Under the pieces are notes generated by a model. The model was not told the DNA's origin and searched no databases. It worked only from the letters and a program-made list of their open reading frames with translations. DNA of 64,000 bases, from contig OY720097.1 in the NCBI GenBank assembly GCA_963082875.1, positions 12,346,501 through 12,410,500 of the forward strand. Direction: 5' to 3'. The stretch's first letter is position 1. The number at the start of each line of letters is the position of its first letter. This document shows positions 30,442-42,000 of the stretch, piece after piece. Position numbers and translations under genes: made by a program. Source of the DNA: Corella eumyota. Lineage: Eukaryota; Chordata; Ascidiacea; Phlebobranchia; Corellidae.

Positions 30442-32249
30442 TTATGTTGCTAACCTTGGGTATTTCGCTGTGCAGGCAGATAGGTAAATATAAACTCCGC
30501 TGTATAGCAATAACGATAAACCAACCAGAAGAGCACAGGAAAATGATACTGTGTCGGTAGTGTACTCAAATTTAGGGTATGCATCGTATATGGCCTGCTG
30601 ATCTCCGTATTTCAAGCCAGTTGTGTAGATCAAAATGCTGCAAAACACGGCGCAAATACCTAAACAAACACAATAAAGCTGTAACGAGAACAACGCAACA
30701 TAAATTTATTTTTTGTTTTACTGTTTTATTTGACAAACTGTCGTAACCTAATAACAATGTATTTACGAGAATAAACAACCCTTTTTTGACCAGAAAAATA
30801 ATCAAATAGTAATTAACAAACCTGAAATAAGAAAACTAATAGCCACAATTACAGGTTTAGCAATTATCTTAAATCCAGTCGGGGGTGGATCGAACATCAT
30901 TAATGCGATCTAAAAATAAAAAATTTTAATTTTTTTATTACCGTTAAAAATGAATTAAAGACACTGTGATAGTAATTTACTAGTAAGTATTAATAAGTGC
31001 GTCGTGCACGATGTGTACATTTACTAACTCGTTATTTTTTTAAATTTTATTTTAAATATCAGACTTTTATATTTTTCTTTTACATAGAAAAATGGCAATC
31101 AACGTAAATTATAAAATATTTTACCACAAATATGCCAGGCATAATAAAAAATGTGTGTCCCAGAAGGGAAAGATTAATAATGGAAACACTTTCCCAAAAG
31201 CAAACGTTAGGATCAGTTCCACATTCGTCAACACAATTTGCCGAAATCTAAATTTGAAATTAAAAAGTGTCATACCTAAAAATAAAATTCCAAAATAAAA
31301 CAATAAAATTGAAAAAATAAAACAGAATTATTATTTTTTTAAATTATTACGTAACAAAATTATCAACATTAAAAAATTTGTGATAACGGCAAAAATTAGG
31401 CTGCAGTCTTCATAAGCTGTCGTATAGTAAAAATAACAACCACATCTTTAAATTGTAGACTCACGTCAGCATATTTCATGCAACCTCCCGTCTCCAAGTT
31501 TGGCCAAATAAGTTCGCAAAATTCAGTCGGGCGAAATGCAAAGTAGGCCTTTGTTGTGTTTGTGCCTTGTTCAAGAGCAGTCCACGATGCATTTACGGCT
31601 GGAAGTGCTAGAAAAGTATCTGACTTGGCCTAAAATTGTTGAGGAAAATAAAGAACAATTAATAACACTGTTTAAAAATTACATTTAGCAAATAGATGCA
31701 GTCGTCCTCTGGTACCTTTGCAATCTCTTCCCCTTTAAATTCACCGGTAAAGAGACTTGCATTGCTAACAAATGTGTTAAAATGTGGGTTACATATCATT
31801 CTATCTCCACCAGTTGCAGACAAATTAAGCGTCACAGGCCCGTGCAATAGCATGTCGTATGGAATAAAGGTTCTTGCGCAGTTATTGGAAAGTGCACCGA
31901 GTACCATCATAAATTCCAGAAGAAGCAATATCTTAATATTTAGCAAGTGATCGTTTTAAAATAAAGGCTTACTTATACTTAAGTTACACGAAATTAGAAA
32001 AAATATTCTAAAAAGAACTACTCATATTGTAGACCCCTAAGCTTAGCAACAACGGCATTTATAATTGAAGGCTAACTTCTAACAAGTATAAATAAGTCAC
32101 CAGACGCCACCATAGTTTAAGATTAAAAGCATGTAAAATATAACAGTGCTTACCAAAAGAAACGTTCCCCACATGTCGATCTTGTGGAAAAACGGGAACT
32201 TCTGTTGATTAGTCCCAATAAGGCCAGCAACCGTTGTCGGTTTTGTCAT
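30442..32249 (-). CDS. Four-pass membrane protein, claudin/clarin-like, unassigned
   Basis: Exons 32154-32249, 31683-31931, 31465-31629, 31125-31247, 30822-30909 and 30442-30659 join in frame to 312 residues. Four hydrophobic segments: MWGTFLLILLLLEFMMVLGA (about 25-44), then INLSLLGHTFFIMPGIFVIA, then PVIVAISFLISGICAVFCSI, then VSFSCALLVGLSLLLYSGVY. The first extracellular loop is very long (about 130 residues), with N-glycosylation sites (NLS, NAS twice, NTT) and many Cys (GGCMKYADISANCVDECG). Topology, loop and the YTT-x-hydrophobic TM4 pattern resemble the claudin/clarin/TMEM178 superfamily, but the claudin W-GLW motif is absent and I do not recognise a specific orthologue. Its ATG overlaps the stop codon of a 40-codon upstream ORF (ATGA). 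It diverges from SEC31. Confidence 0.75.
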
Positions 32250-32368
32250 TTTGATTTTTTAATTATTTCAGCTGCTTTTTTAAGCCCGGTTTTAAAGGCT
32301 AGGTTTATTATCCTGCCTAAACTAGGGCCATTGCGCTCTAATTCAACAGCAAAAATTAAATCAGACAT
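32246..32368 (-). CDS. 40-residue upstream ORF overlapping the tetraspan start
   Basis: ATG at 32366-32368 opens 40 codons on the minus strand, ending TGA at 32246-32248. The TGA shares bases with the next ATG (ATGA). The predicted peptide starts MSDLIFAVELERNGPSLGRI and ends GLKKAAEIIKKSK; it has a hydrophobic/acidic head and an amphipathic basic helix. Composition looks like a real small protein rather than random AT-rich reading. I recognise no family. Arrangement suggests reinitiation or a dicistronic mRNA. No promoter or splice data are available. Confidence 0.5.
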   Translation of the reverse strand: MSDLIFAVELERNGPSLGRIINLAFKTGLKKAAEIIKKSK

Positions 32369-33096
32369 AAATTTATGAAATTGGATTACAATCATCAAAA
32401 ACAAATTTTCCAGAATAAAATTTTATTATGACGTTTCTATTGCGGTTGTTATGTCACAAGATGTCGTTGAAACCAGTTATTTGCAGTTTATGTTTACGTT
32501 TCGCATATGACGTCACGGGTGAAAGCCACGTAAAATAAAATGTGCGTTTGATTAGCACAAGTTTATTTATTTTATCTTATGGTATTTGTTAAAAATCATT
32601 AATATGCCGTTAAAATTAGTTTTATTATGCTTTTTTTTCTATTGTACCTAATATAACAACTTCTAGTAAACACTTGGTTTGAGTTAATAAAAGCTGATTG
32701 ATAAATCTGTAAATTGCCAGAAATGCTAAAGTAAAATTAAATCCTAACTTAACTTGCTTGCATACCCTTATCAGCTTTTACAGTAGCAACAGATAAACTA
32801 CAAACCTTGCGCATAGACAGATAAATCTAAGTTAATTTAAAGTTGTTGATAACATTGCTAGAAACAGTGACTTTTCTGCTTGTTTAAAAACAATAGTTTA
32901 TTTTGACATTAAACTAAAATTTTGTCATTTTTATAGTCAATAGTAGTATGGTAACAGTTTGCAACTAAATGCAGTGTAAGTTCAATTAGGTAATAGAACA
33001 TTGTTTTAAATTTATATAAAGTTTATGCGAATTTATTTTTAGTTGATTTTTAAATCTCAACATAACATAATTTGGTGTCATAAAGTTACCAAAAAA
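32369..33096. promoter_or_regulatory. Bidirectional promoter region of tetraspan and SEC31 genes
   Basis: 728 bases between divergent starts. It has a palindromic CRE/ATF-type site TGACGTCA at 32508-32515 and GCCACGT at 32525-32531, which contains the CCACG core used by ATF6/XBP1 sites. SEC31 and other COPII genes are known targets of the unfolded-protein response in other animals, so these sites are plausible, not shown. Confidence 0.45.
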
Positions 33097-36000
33097 ATGG
33101 TTAAAATTAAAGAAATTCGCGCTACTGCTAACTATGCATGGAGTCCTGCCGAAGATCATCCTATTTATATTGCAACAGGAACTGCAGCACAACAACTTGA
33201 TGCATCGTTTAGTTCCAATTCAACACTGGAATTGTATTCGGTGGACATGGCCGATTCAGCTGCAGTTGCAAAAAGTTGTGGAAAGGTTGAAACAGAAAAT
33301 AGGTAAATAAATAACAGATTTTTTTCTTTGTAATAAAAAATTTATAACAGTTAATCAAAAACTGTGACTATATATGCAGTAATTACTATCTTTTTGATTT
33401 ACTATAATGGCAAAAAAACATTAAGTTGCTCTGTTTTCAGGTTTTACAAAGTTATATGGGGTGGAGCTTATACTGAGGATTCAAACAGTTATATTGTTGG
33501 TGGAACAGACAAGGGTGCCATTGAAATTTATAATCCAAATAAAATTATCGAAGGTTCTGAGGATGTTTTGGTTTTATCTACTTCAAAACATTCAGGACCT
33601 GTTCGAGCATTGGACTTTAATCCCTTTCAGGTAACAAACTATCTTATTGCCTAGTTTATTTTTTAGTAAATATGGTTAGGTTTTTTTTTTAAATACTTTT
33701 TTTTAAAGAGTTTTTTTATTAAATAAAATACCAATAAAAAATTCTAGATTTTTGTTTCCTAAAATATCAACTGATACTAAATTTCATTTTTTTGTTTTTA
33801 AAATATAAAATATTAACAGGCCCAATCTTTTAAAAGTCTTTTAAATTTTGTGTTATGTTTTTTGTTTGTAGAAAAACTTATTTGCTTCTGGTGCAAGTGA
33901 TAGCGAGATATTTATTTGGGATTTAAAAAATCCTTCCAGTCCAATGACTCCAGGTTCGAAAACCCAACCAACTTCTCCGATAAGTTCTATTGCTTGGAAT
34001 CGTCAGGTTTGTCCAAAACTTTACTACAACAACTATATATACCACTATTGTCCATATATATATAAGTTATAGCTTACTTTTTAAAATATAAATCTTAGTA
34101 ATTAGATTGTAAGTGTTTATAATGTTTATATTTGCTACTTTTTTTAACTAATAAAACATAATCATTAATTTATTTAAAATACAATAAATCTTTATTAAAA
34201 TTTTAAAGACCTATAATGAAATAAAAATAATAAATTTAAAATAATTTGTTAAAGGTTCAGCATATTTTGGCTTCAACAAGTGCTGTCACGTCAGGACCTT
34301 GTTGTGTGGTTTGGGACCTGAGAAAAAATGAACCAATTATTAAAGTGGAGGATTCTTCTGGAAGGGTAGGTTTTATTTTGTTTTTTGTTGCTTCATTGTA
34401 AAATATTTAACTTTTAACGTTTTTTTGGACTTAAAAGATGTTTGACAATAGTCTTAATTAGTCAAAAATATAAAAAATAAAAAATTTCTAACACAGGTTT
34501 TATTTAAATTTGCATTAGGGTGTTACTTTTAAAAAAAACTAGTCTATTTACTTTTTAAGTCATTTGGGTTATTTTTTAATACTAAGACACCAAAATGTTC
34601 AATAAATATTACTTACAGGTTAATTAAAACAAATAAGTATATTTTAGATGCAATGTAGTGCTTTTTTTTTATGTAATTATATATATTTTAGATGCAATGT
34701 AGTGATGTAGCTTGGCATCCAGATGTAGCTACCCAGCTTGCTTTATCTTCTGAAAATGATCAATCTCCAGTTGTGCAGTTGTGGGATCTCAGATTTGCCA
34801 CCTCACCCATGAAGGTTAGTGTTGGTGTCTAAAAAAGTTATTTATTATAGGTTACAAATTTTACTATGATAGGCAGAAATATTCGTATGCTTAAATAGTA
34901 AGATTTTTTTATAAATTGTAGAAAAACTTGTTATAATTAAAGCTGTTTGAAATTTAAAAGTCATTTCTTTCCATTTCACAGTTTTAAACAGCAAAATTAA
35001 TGAACTAACTTTAATAACTAAGCTTTTTTGTGTTTCCAGGTTTTGGAGAAACATAAGAAAGGAGTTGTATCTGTTGCCTGGTGTACAAGGGATTCTGACT
35101 TGTTACTCTCTTGTGGAAAGGACAACCAAGTTTATTGCTGGAATGCTAATGCTACTCCACCTGAGGTAGATTTAGTTTTAATATAACAATTTTATGCTTT
35201 GTAAACCTTTATAACAAAATATTTAAGATATACATAAAATTTAAATGATTCTTGTTGTCAAATTTATCTGAATATTTTTAACAGCTGTTTCACCAATTTT
35301 TTTGTCATTTCATTATGTTAAATAATTCAAGTTTTTATATTTTTTTGGTTTAGATAACTTATGAGCTGGAGACTCACGCTCAGTGGTGTTTTGATGTACA
35401 ATGGTGTCCAAGAAATCCAAATGTTCTTTCCACTGGCTCATTTGATGGCCACATCAGTATTCATTCTCTTATGGGAGGAGGTCAATTTGTTCATGATTCA
35501 ACTGCAGACCAAGTACAAAGAGATGCGGTAAACTAAAATTTTTTTAATAAAATCAAAAGAATGTAGATAGCAACATATATAAGTTTAGTATACCTATTAC
35601 TTATTTTTAAATTTAAAACTGTTAATTTTTTTTTAAAAGTTATTTTTTTATTGATTTAGGTTGCTGAGGCATTTGGCAGTGATGCATTTTCAGTGAATCA
35701 AATAAAACAAGCTCCAGCACAAACAACAAAGAGGAAGATAACCAATCCTTTAAAGCGACCTCCTAAATGGATGAGAAGGCCATGTGGGGTCTCTTTTGCG
35801 GTAAGTAAATTAAATTTTAATTTATTGTTTGAAAAATTATTTGCTCCAACAATACAGCAAAAAATTTAACTAGATTGCTATTATTTTATTATTGCTTTAA
35901 AATACAATTTTTAATTTTTGTTTATTTTTTATGCAGTTTGGTGGAAAATTGGTTTCTTTCAATCATATTCCTCCTGTTGATGGTCAGACCCAAAATACGA

Positions 36001-39000
36001 GAAAACTTGTTCAAGTTAACCAGGTACTACAAATCTTGTTAAGTTAATAAAATGAACTTTAGTAGCAATGTTTTTAAAACATGTTGGAAGATGAACATAT
36101 TTTTATATAAATTTTCAGATTTATATTTTAATATCAACTTGTTTAATATATTTTTTGATGTTTTATTTATGGGTTTTTTTACTTTGTATATTATTTTCGG
36201 TGAATGTACATAATACTTGTGCTTTAATTATATAAATACATATATGTATGTAACTTTATATCAAACTAATTAGTAACCTGTTCGCAAGCTGCACTTTTTC
36301 TTATTTTGTGTTATGGGCAATTCTCATTGGAAAAGTTTTTTTTTTTTTTTAAATTAACTTAAATTATTTGTTTAATTAACTTACCTGTTTCTTTGGTTTT
36401 GATATTTAAAGTTTAAATTTTAAAAAATTTAGGCAAATAATTTTTTATAAGTGATTTTTTTTTTAAATTTAAAATGTATATACAAATTTTTTTGCACTTT
36501 TATGGCTATTTTAAGCAATAATTTTAAGTTAATATAAAAGTTACAAAACAGATAACAACAGATTTGTAATGTGTTAGTATAAAAGGTTTAAACATATGCT
36601 TAACATAAGTTAAACAACAAATTCTATATTACAATTTAAAAATCAGCAATTTTTAAGTTTTTAACTTGTAAGAATATAGGTAATTCCGTTACCGAATTTA
36701 CATAAAAAGTTTTATAACTTGAAATTTAATCAAATACAACTTTTAATATTTTTAATTCTCTGATTTTAGTTGTTAAGTACTATAAATAAAAACTAAACTT
36801 TAATGTTCCTTATCAATTTTATCTACAATAATGGTAACGGAATTACGGGTAACGGAATTACAACATCAGAGATTTTGTAGAAATGCTTATTCTGCCTGGT
36901 TTAAGTGAATTAAAATAATATAATTATTTTTATAAGTAAAAAATGAATGGCATTGTAATATAATATCCATTTTCTTTAATTTTGTGAGAAGGTAGTTTTG
37001 AAATTTATAAATTAGTTTTATGGGTACATATATTACTAAATAAAATTAATAAAAATATTCATAGTTAACAAGTTGATTTTTAACTGATATTTGGCTTATT
37101 TAAACAATATTAAAAGCTATTTTACCCACTAGACTTATTGTTTTTGCATAATTATCCATTTTATTTAGGTGTAACAAATTGTTTCTTCGACATCAATTTT
37201 ATTACTAATTTAGAGTTTAGCGTTTTAGAATTTTAAACATGTTATGTTTGTTTGTTAATTTTATTGAGTTATGTTTGTAGTTTTTGTTAAAATGGTAGTT
37301 AGGAATTTTAAAATTTGGTTTGTTTATTTCTGTTTAAGAGTTTGTTTAAAAAAAAACCTAGTAGTTTTTAGTTTTGTAATTCCGTTACCAAGATTTAAAA
37401 AAAAAATTTTTAGTTAGGTTTGTTTCTTATTTTAACAGTACCTAAAACTATTTTTTTAAATTTTATCTGAAATTGAGTAAATTTAAGACTAAAGTTACAT
37501 GCCAAAATTAGACAGTGTCTTTTTGTTACTTAAAGTGTAATTCCGTTACCAGGTTTTTTTAAGTTAATTTGTCAATAAATAAATATTTTTTAAACCCCAA
37601 CTAAAAAAATTTGGTATCTTTTTGTTGCTTTCAATAAGGACAATTATTTACACATGTTTAATTTAAGTTAATTTTTATAAAATTCAGACGAATTGGGATT
37701 AAGTATTACCCAAGTTTTTATATTTAATTTATTGGCGTAATTCCGTTACCAAACATTTTTCAATTTTTAAGAAGCATACAAGTTCGAACTGGACTTCTAT
37801 GCTTATAAAAATTTAGAATGGCAATATATGGGTTGTTTTAACTTAAAAAATGATTTCAATTATATTAAAAAAAAAAATTATAAGTTTGTAAACCACAGTA
37901 ATTGTAATTCTGTTACCGAAGAATTGCCCTTATATCATTAAATAGTTTGTTTTAATTTGGTTGCAAACAAATATTTAAATGTCCATCATTACCAGTGTGG
38001 GTTGTTCTTTTTTAAAAACATTCATATATAGACGCAACTAAATATTTTTTATTTTATTTTTATATTTCTATGGCAGATTATTAATCTACTTTTTTTTATA
38101 AAAGGTTGTAACTGAAAATGAATTGTTGGTAAGATCACAAGAATTAAGAAATGCACTTTTGGACAACAATAGCTGTTTAGAATATTGCAACTCTAAGTTA
38201 CAGAACTCACAAACACAATTTGAAGAAGACATTTGGAGTTTCTTAAAAGTAAAAAAGAAATATAAATTTTTGTGATAAATTAATTTTTTTATGTTTTGTT
38301 TTTATAAATTTATAAAAAATAAAAATCTCATGTTTTTAAATTAAATTTTTTGTAATATTCGTTTAATTTATTTATTTTTTGATTATTTTAGAGTAATTTT
38401 GAATCCAATCCTAGAAAACAATTTCTACAATTACTCGGTTACAATGCTGCAGAATTAAAATCAAAGGTTTGTAAATAGTATAATACAATTTTTTTTAAAT
38501 AAGAATTAGGTTATGTACAATACCATGATTAGATTAAACCTATTAATCGCTGTTTTATTTTACTAACCAATTAAGTAATACCACAATCACAGTAAGACAT
38601 GTTGTCGTGATAAAAAGTACTGCAAAAGGTTATAAGTCTAGTTATGTGATATAATGGCGATGGCATTGGATAATGAACCAAAAAGTTTTTGTTGCGAAAT
38701 GCACCAAAATCATACTATTTACTGAGCCCATTTACGAATAGCTTAAACTTGTCAGAAAAGGTTACCATTACCCAATAAAAAATAAAACACCTATCATCTT
38801 TAGAAAACATAGGAAAAATAAGAAATTGTGTGTGACAAAAAACTTAGATTTAATTTTGAATCTTAAATTTATATCTGTACTAAATTCTATTACAAAATTG
38901 TTGTCCAACTTAAAAGAATATATAGTATGAAGAAGAAACATTGCTTTAACCATTAAAATAAATTTTATTAAAAAAATAATTTCTTTAGTTTGATGTGATG

Positions 39001-42000
39001 TTAAACAAAAAAGCAGTTAATGGAGATTTGTCTAAAGAAATGGAAAATTTATCAGTTACTAAGGTACCTATTATTTAACTAGTTTTAATAACTGTACATT
39101 TTAATTATAAACAATTATGTTTAATACAAAATTTAATTATGTATAATTACACTATTTAGATTAAATAAACTTCTACTTTACAATTAAAACAATATTTTTT
39201 TTCTTTTTAATTTTAAATCTATTATGATTAGAAATTTTACAAATAAAATATTTATACAGTTTATACTTAACTTATTTTATGTTAATTGCTTAGTTCAGAA
39301 GTCCAAGAAATTTGTAAAAATGCTACTGTAAATTATTTTTTCAATTATCTGAATATAAATTAGGAATAACATGATCATTATTATATATAGCTGTCACTGG
39401 CAATTTAAAACCGGCTTGGGGTAACAAATGTTACTCTAGCTTCAAAATTAATTTTTGAGGAAGACAAAATCAATGTAATAAAAATAATTATTTTGCATAG
39501 GCTATTCAATTTTTATTTTTTTCAAAGATTTTTAAAAATGTAAAATTTTATTTGTTTTCAGAGTGAATCTTTTGGAAATAATAGTTTTGTAAGCAGTGAA
39601 GGTAGCACAGGTGGTAATGACGCCGATGTGTTTGACAACATTGCTGCAGCTACCTCTGTTCAAGCTACAATGCCACTAAAACCGATGGTTATTCCAGTTA
39701 AAGATGGCGGTAAGTGAATTAAAATTTTTTTTTGTAAAAAGTACCAGTTTTATTTTAGTAACTTTTTAGTTTAAAATTTGACAAAAAACATAGCCAAAAT
39801 TAATTTTATGCTTTTGGGCTTTTTAATAAGAGTGCTTTAAACTTGGGTTAGTTATTCTTTTTGGTGTAATTTCTGGCCAAAAGGTTGTATTCCTATTTCA
39901 GAACATTCTATTTCTTACTAACGACTAACCTAACTATGAGCTTCTTGTGCAGTTTCCCCTGCAAATAACAATTACCAAATAATGTAATTACTGCATTACT
40001 AATATTCATTCATTAATATCTGTGGTGCAAATGGCATGTCTTAAAATTTTTGAGTAATTTACTAACTTTTAGAAACTCAACAAATAGTAAAGCAAGGTGG
40101 TGGGTTGGTTGTTAACAGGAGATTGTCAACTTTGTCTGTTATTGGTCAAGGTAGACCACTTATTGTGTGGCAATGTTAGAATAATTGAGTTTTTTAACTG
40201 CTTGAAGCTAAATTTGTTTTATATTTTTAATGCACCTCTAATGCAATCATATTACCAATATAAGCTAATTAGTAGTCTTATAGTGGGAAAAAAGATTGAT
40301 TTTGTAGTGTGGCAATCAAAGACAGTTAATTTGTTAATTTTCATCATTTTGAATAATTTTTGTGGCATAATTTTTGGGGTATTTTATATTAAGCAGTCCA
40401 CGATTGGCCTTTAAACAATTTTTTTTTTTAAATTTAAATTAAATAATTTTATTTCTAGTATTTACAATTTAACTATTAAATTGACTTGTAAAAACAAATA
40501 TCAAAATTTTATATGAAATTATTTTCTAAATTGTTAATTTTTTTCTGATCCAAAGTCAGTTGGGGCCACTCTTGAAGTTGTTTTTTCCTCAGCAAAATAG
40601 TTATCATGTCAGCCTGCACTGTATAACTCACGCCAATAATTGGGCGGTAGAGAGTAGGTATGCTTAGCTCACTTGAAACTAAGGGCGGGAATGCTTCAGT
40701 TGTGTTGTTGTTTTGATTACTGTTTGCTTCTGAATGATCGGGGATGGGCTTTATGTTTTTGTTTTTGATTGTCAGAATTAAATTAGTGCCTGAAAAAAAA
40801 TAGTTGGTTTTAAATGGTTTGCCACACAAGGCTTCAACTTATTTGTTAAATCTATGTCAAATTTTTTTTTACATTTCTTGTTTCGACTTGTATACTAAAG
40901 TTAACAATCCTAAATTCTTGAACTTACCATTAGTGTTGACGTTTATTTTGTTGCTTGGATTTAAATGTATTCCACTATAGGAGACCACAACTTTTACAAA
41001 CTTAGCTGTCTGGGTCCAGTTGTATGTGTTTATCACATGTTTGTTGTTGTCATTTTCTGAAGGGGTTTCACTTATTTCTAAAAAAATCAATTTAGTTAGG
41101 ATTATTTAATTTAAATGTATTTTTTGGATAAAGTTGTTTAAGCTAATTTTTGTTATGTTAATGCCTTAAATGTTAAATAAATTTGGTTAAGTATTAAATA
41201 TTTAAAACAAATCCAAGCTTAATTTTTTATACAAACCTATTTCTTGATCACCAGCACTTTTCGATCTACTTAACTTCAACTTAGTTTGTCGTTTTCCTTT
41301 GCTTCGTATTAATCGATCCAAACTAACTCCTTTACCATTCCATACAGGGTTGTCTTCATCAACTGTTTGTGTTTCGCTTGTGCATGTTAGTGGTGAAACC
41401 TTGGAATAATATATAAAAGAAATCTAACTGGGTTGTTTATGTAAAAAAATGTTTAAAATATATTGATGGTCATTTTTTGCTATTAAAAGATTTAGTCAGT
41501 TACTTTTGATATACTAGTTTTTTAGCTTATATTTAATTATCTTATAGGCGATTCTCTTTTTGTAAGGAATGTTCTGTATTGGTTGGTTAAAATTGTAATG
41601 TTATATATTTTTAATAACATAAGTCTATCTTTAAGGAAAAAAAATTTTTAATCTGTTAAAGCACTAATCTTTAATATTTTAGTTTTACCTGGATGCCAGC
41701 TTCACTTTTAATTCCATTAAACTGTGTTCCCATTGAAGTTGTTGATATTTCTGTTTGTGTTGTTTGATTTTTAGTGTGGACTTTTGTTTGTGTTTCAACA
41801 TTTTGTACTTGAGGTTTTTGTTCATTTAGGTTTGAATTTGAATCCTGGTTGGGTTTTGGTCTAAAATGAAATGTAAAAAAACTTTATTTAATTTAATTTA
41901 GTTAATAGTGAATATATTATTATTTAAATTTAAATGGTTTTCAAAAAAAGATAAAAAAAATCAAATAAATAACTTTTTGTAAATTTTTAAAATGTTTTTC

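Noticed and set aside
40097-40414. 105-codon plus-strand open frame in SEC31 intron 13
   Set aside because: No recognisable domain, and it lies in an intron on the same strand as SEC31 without splice sites that fit.
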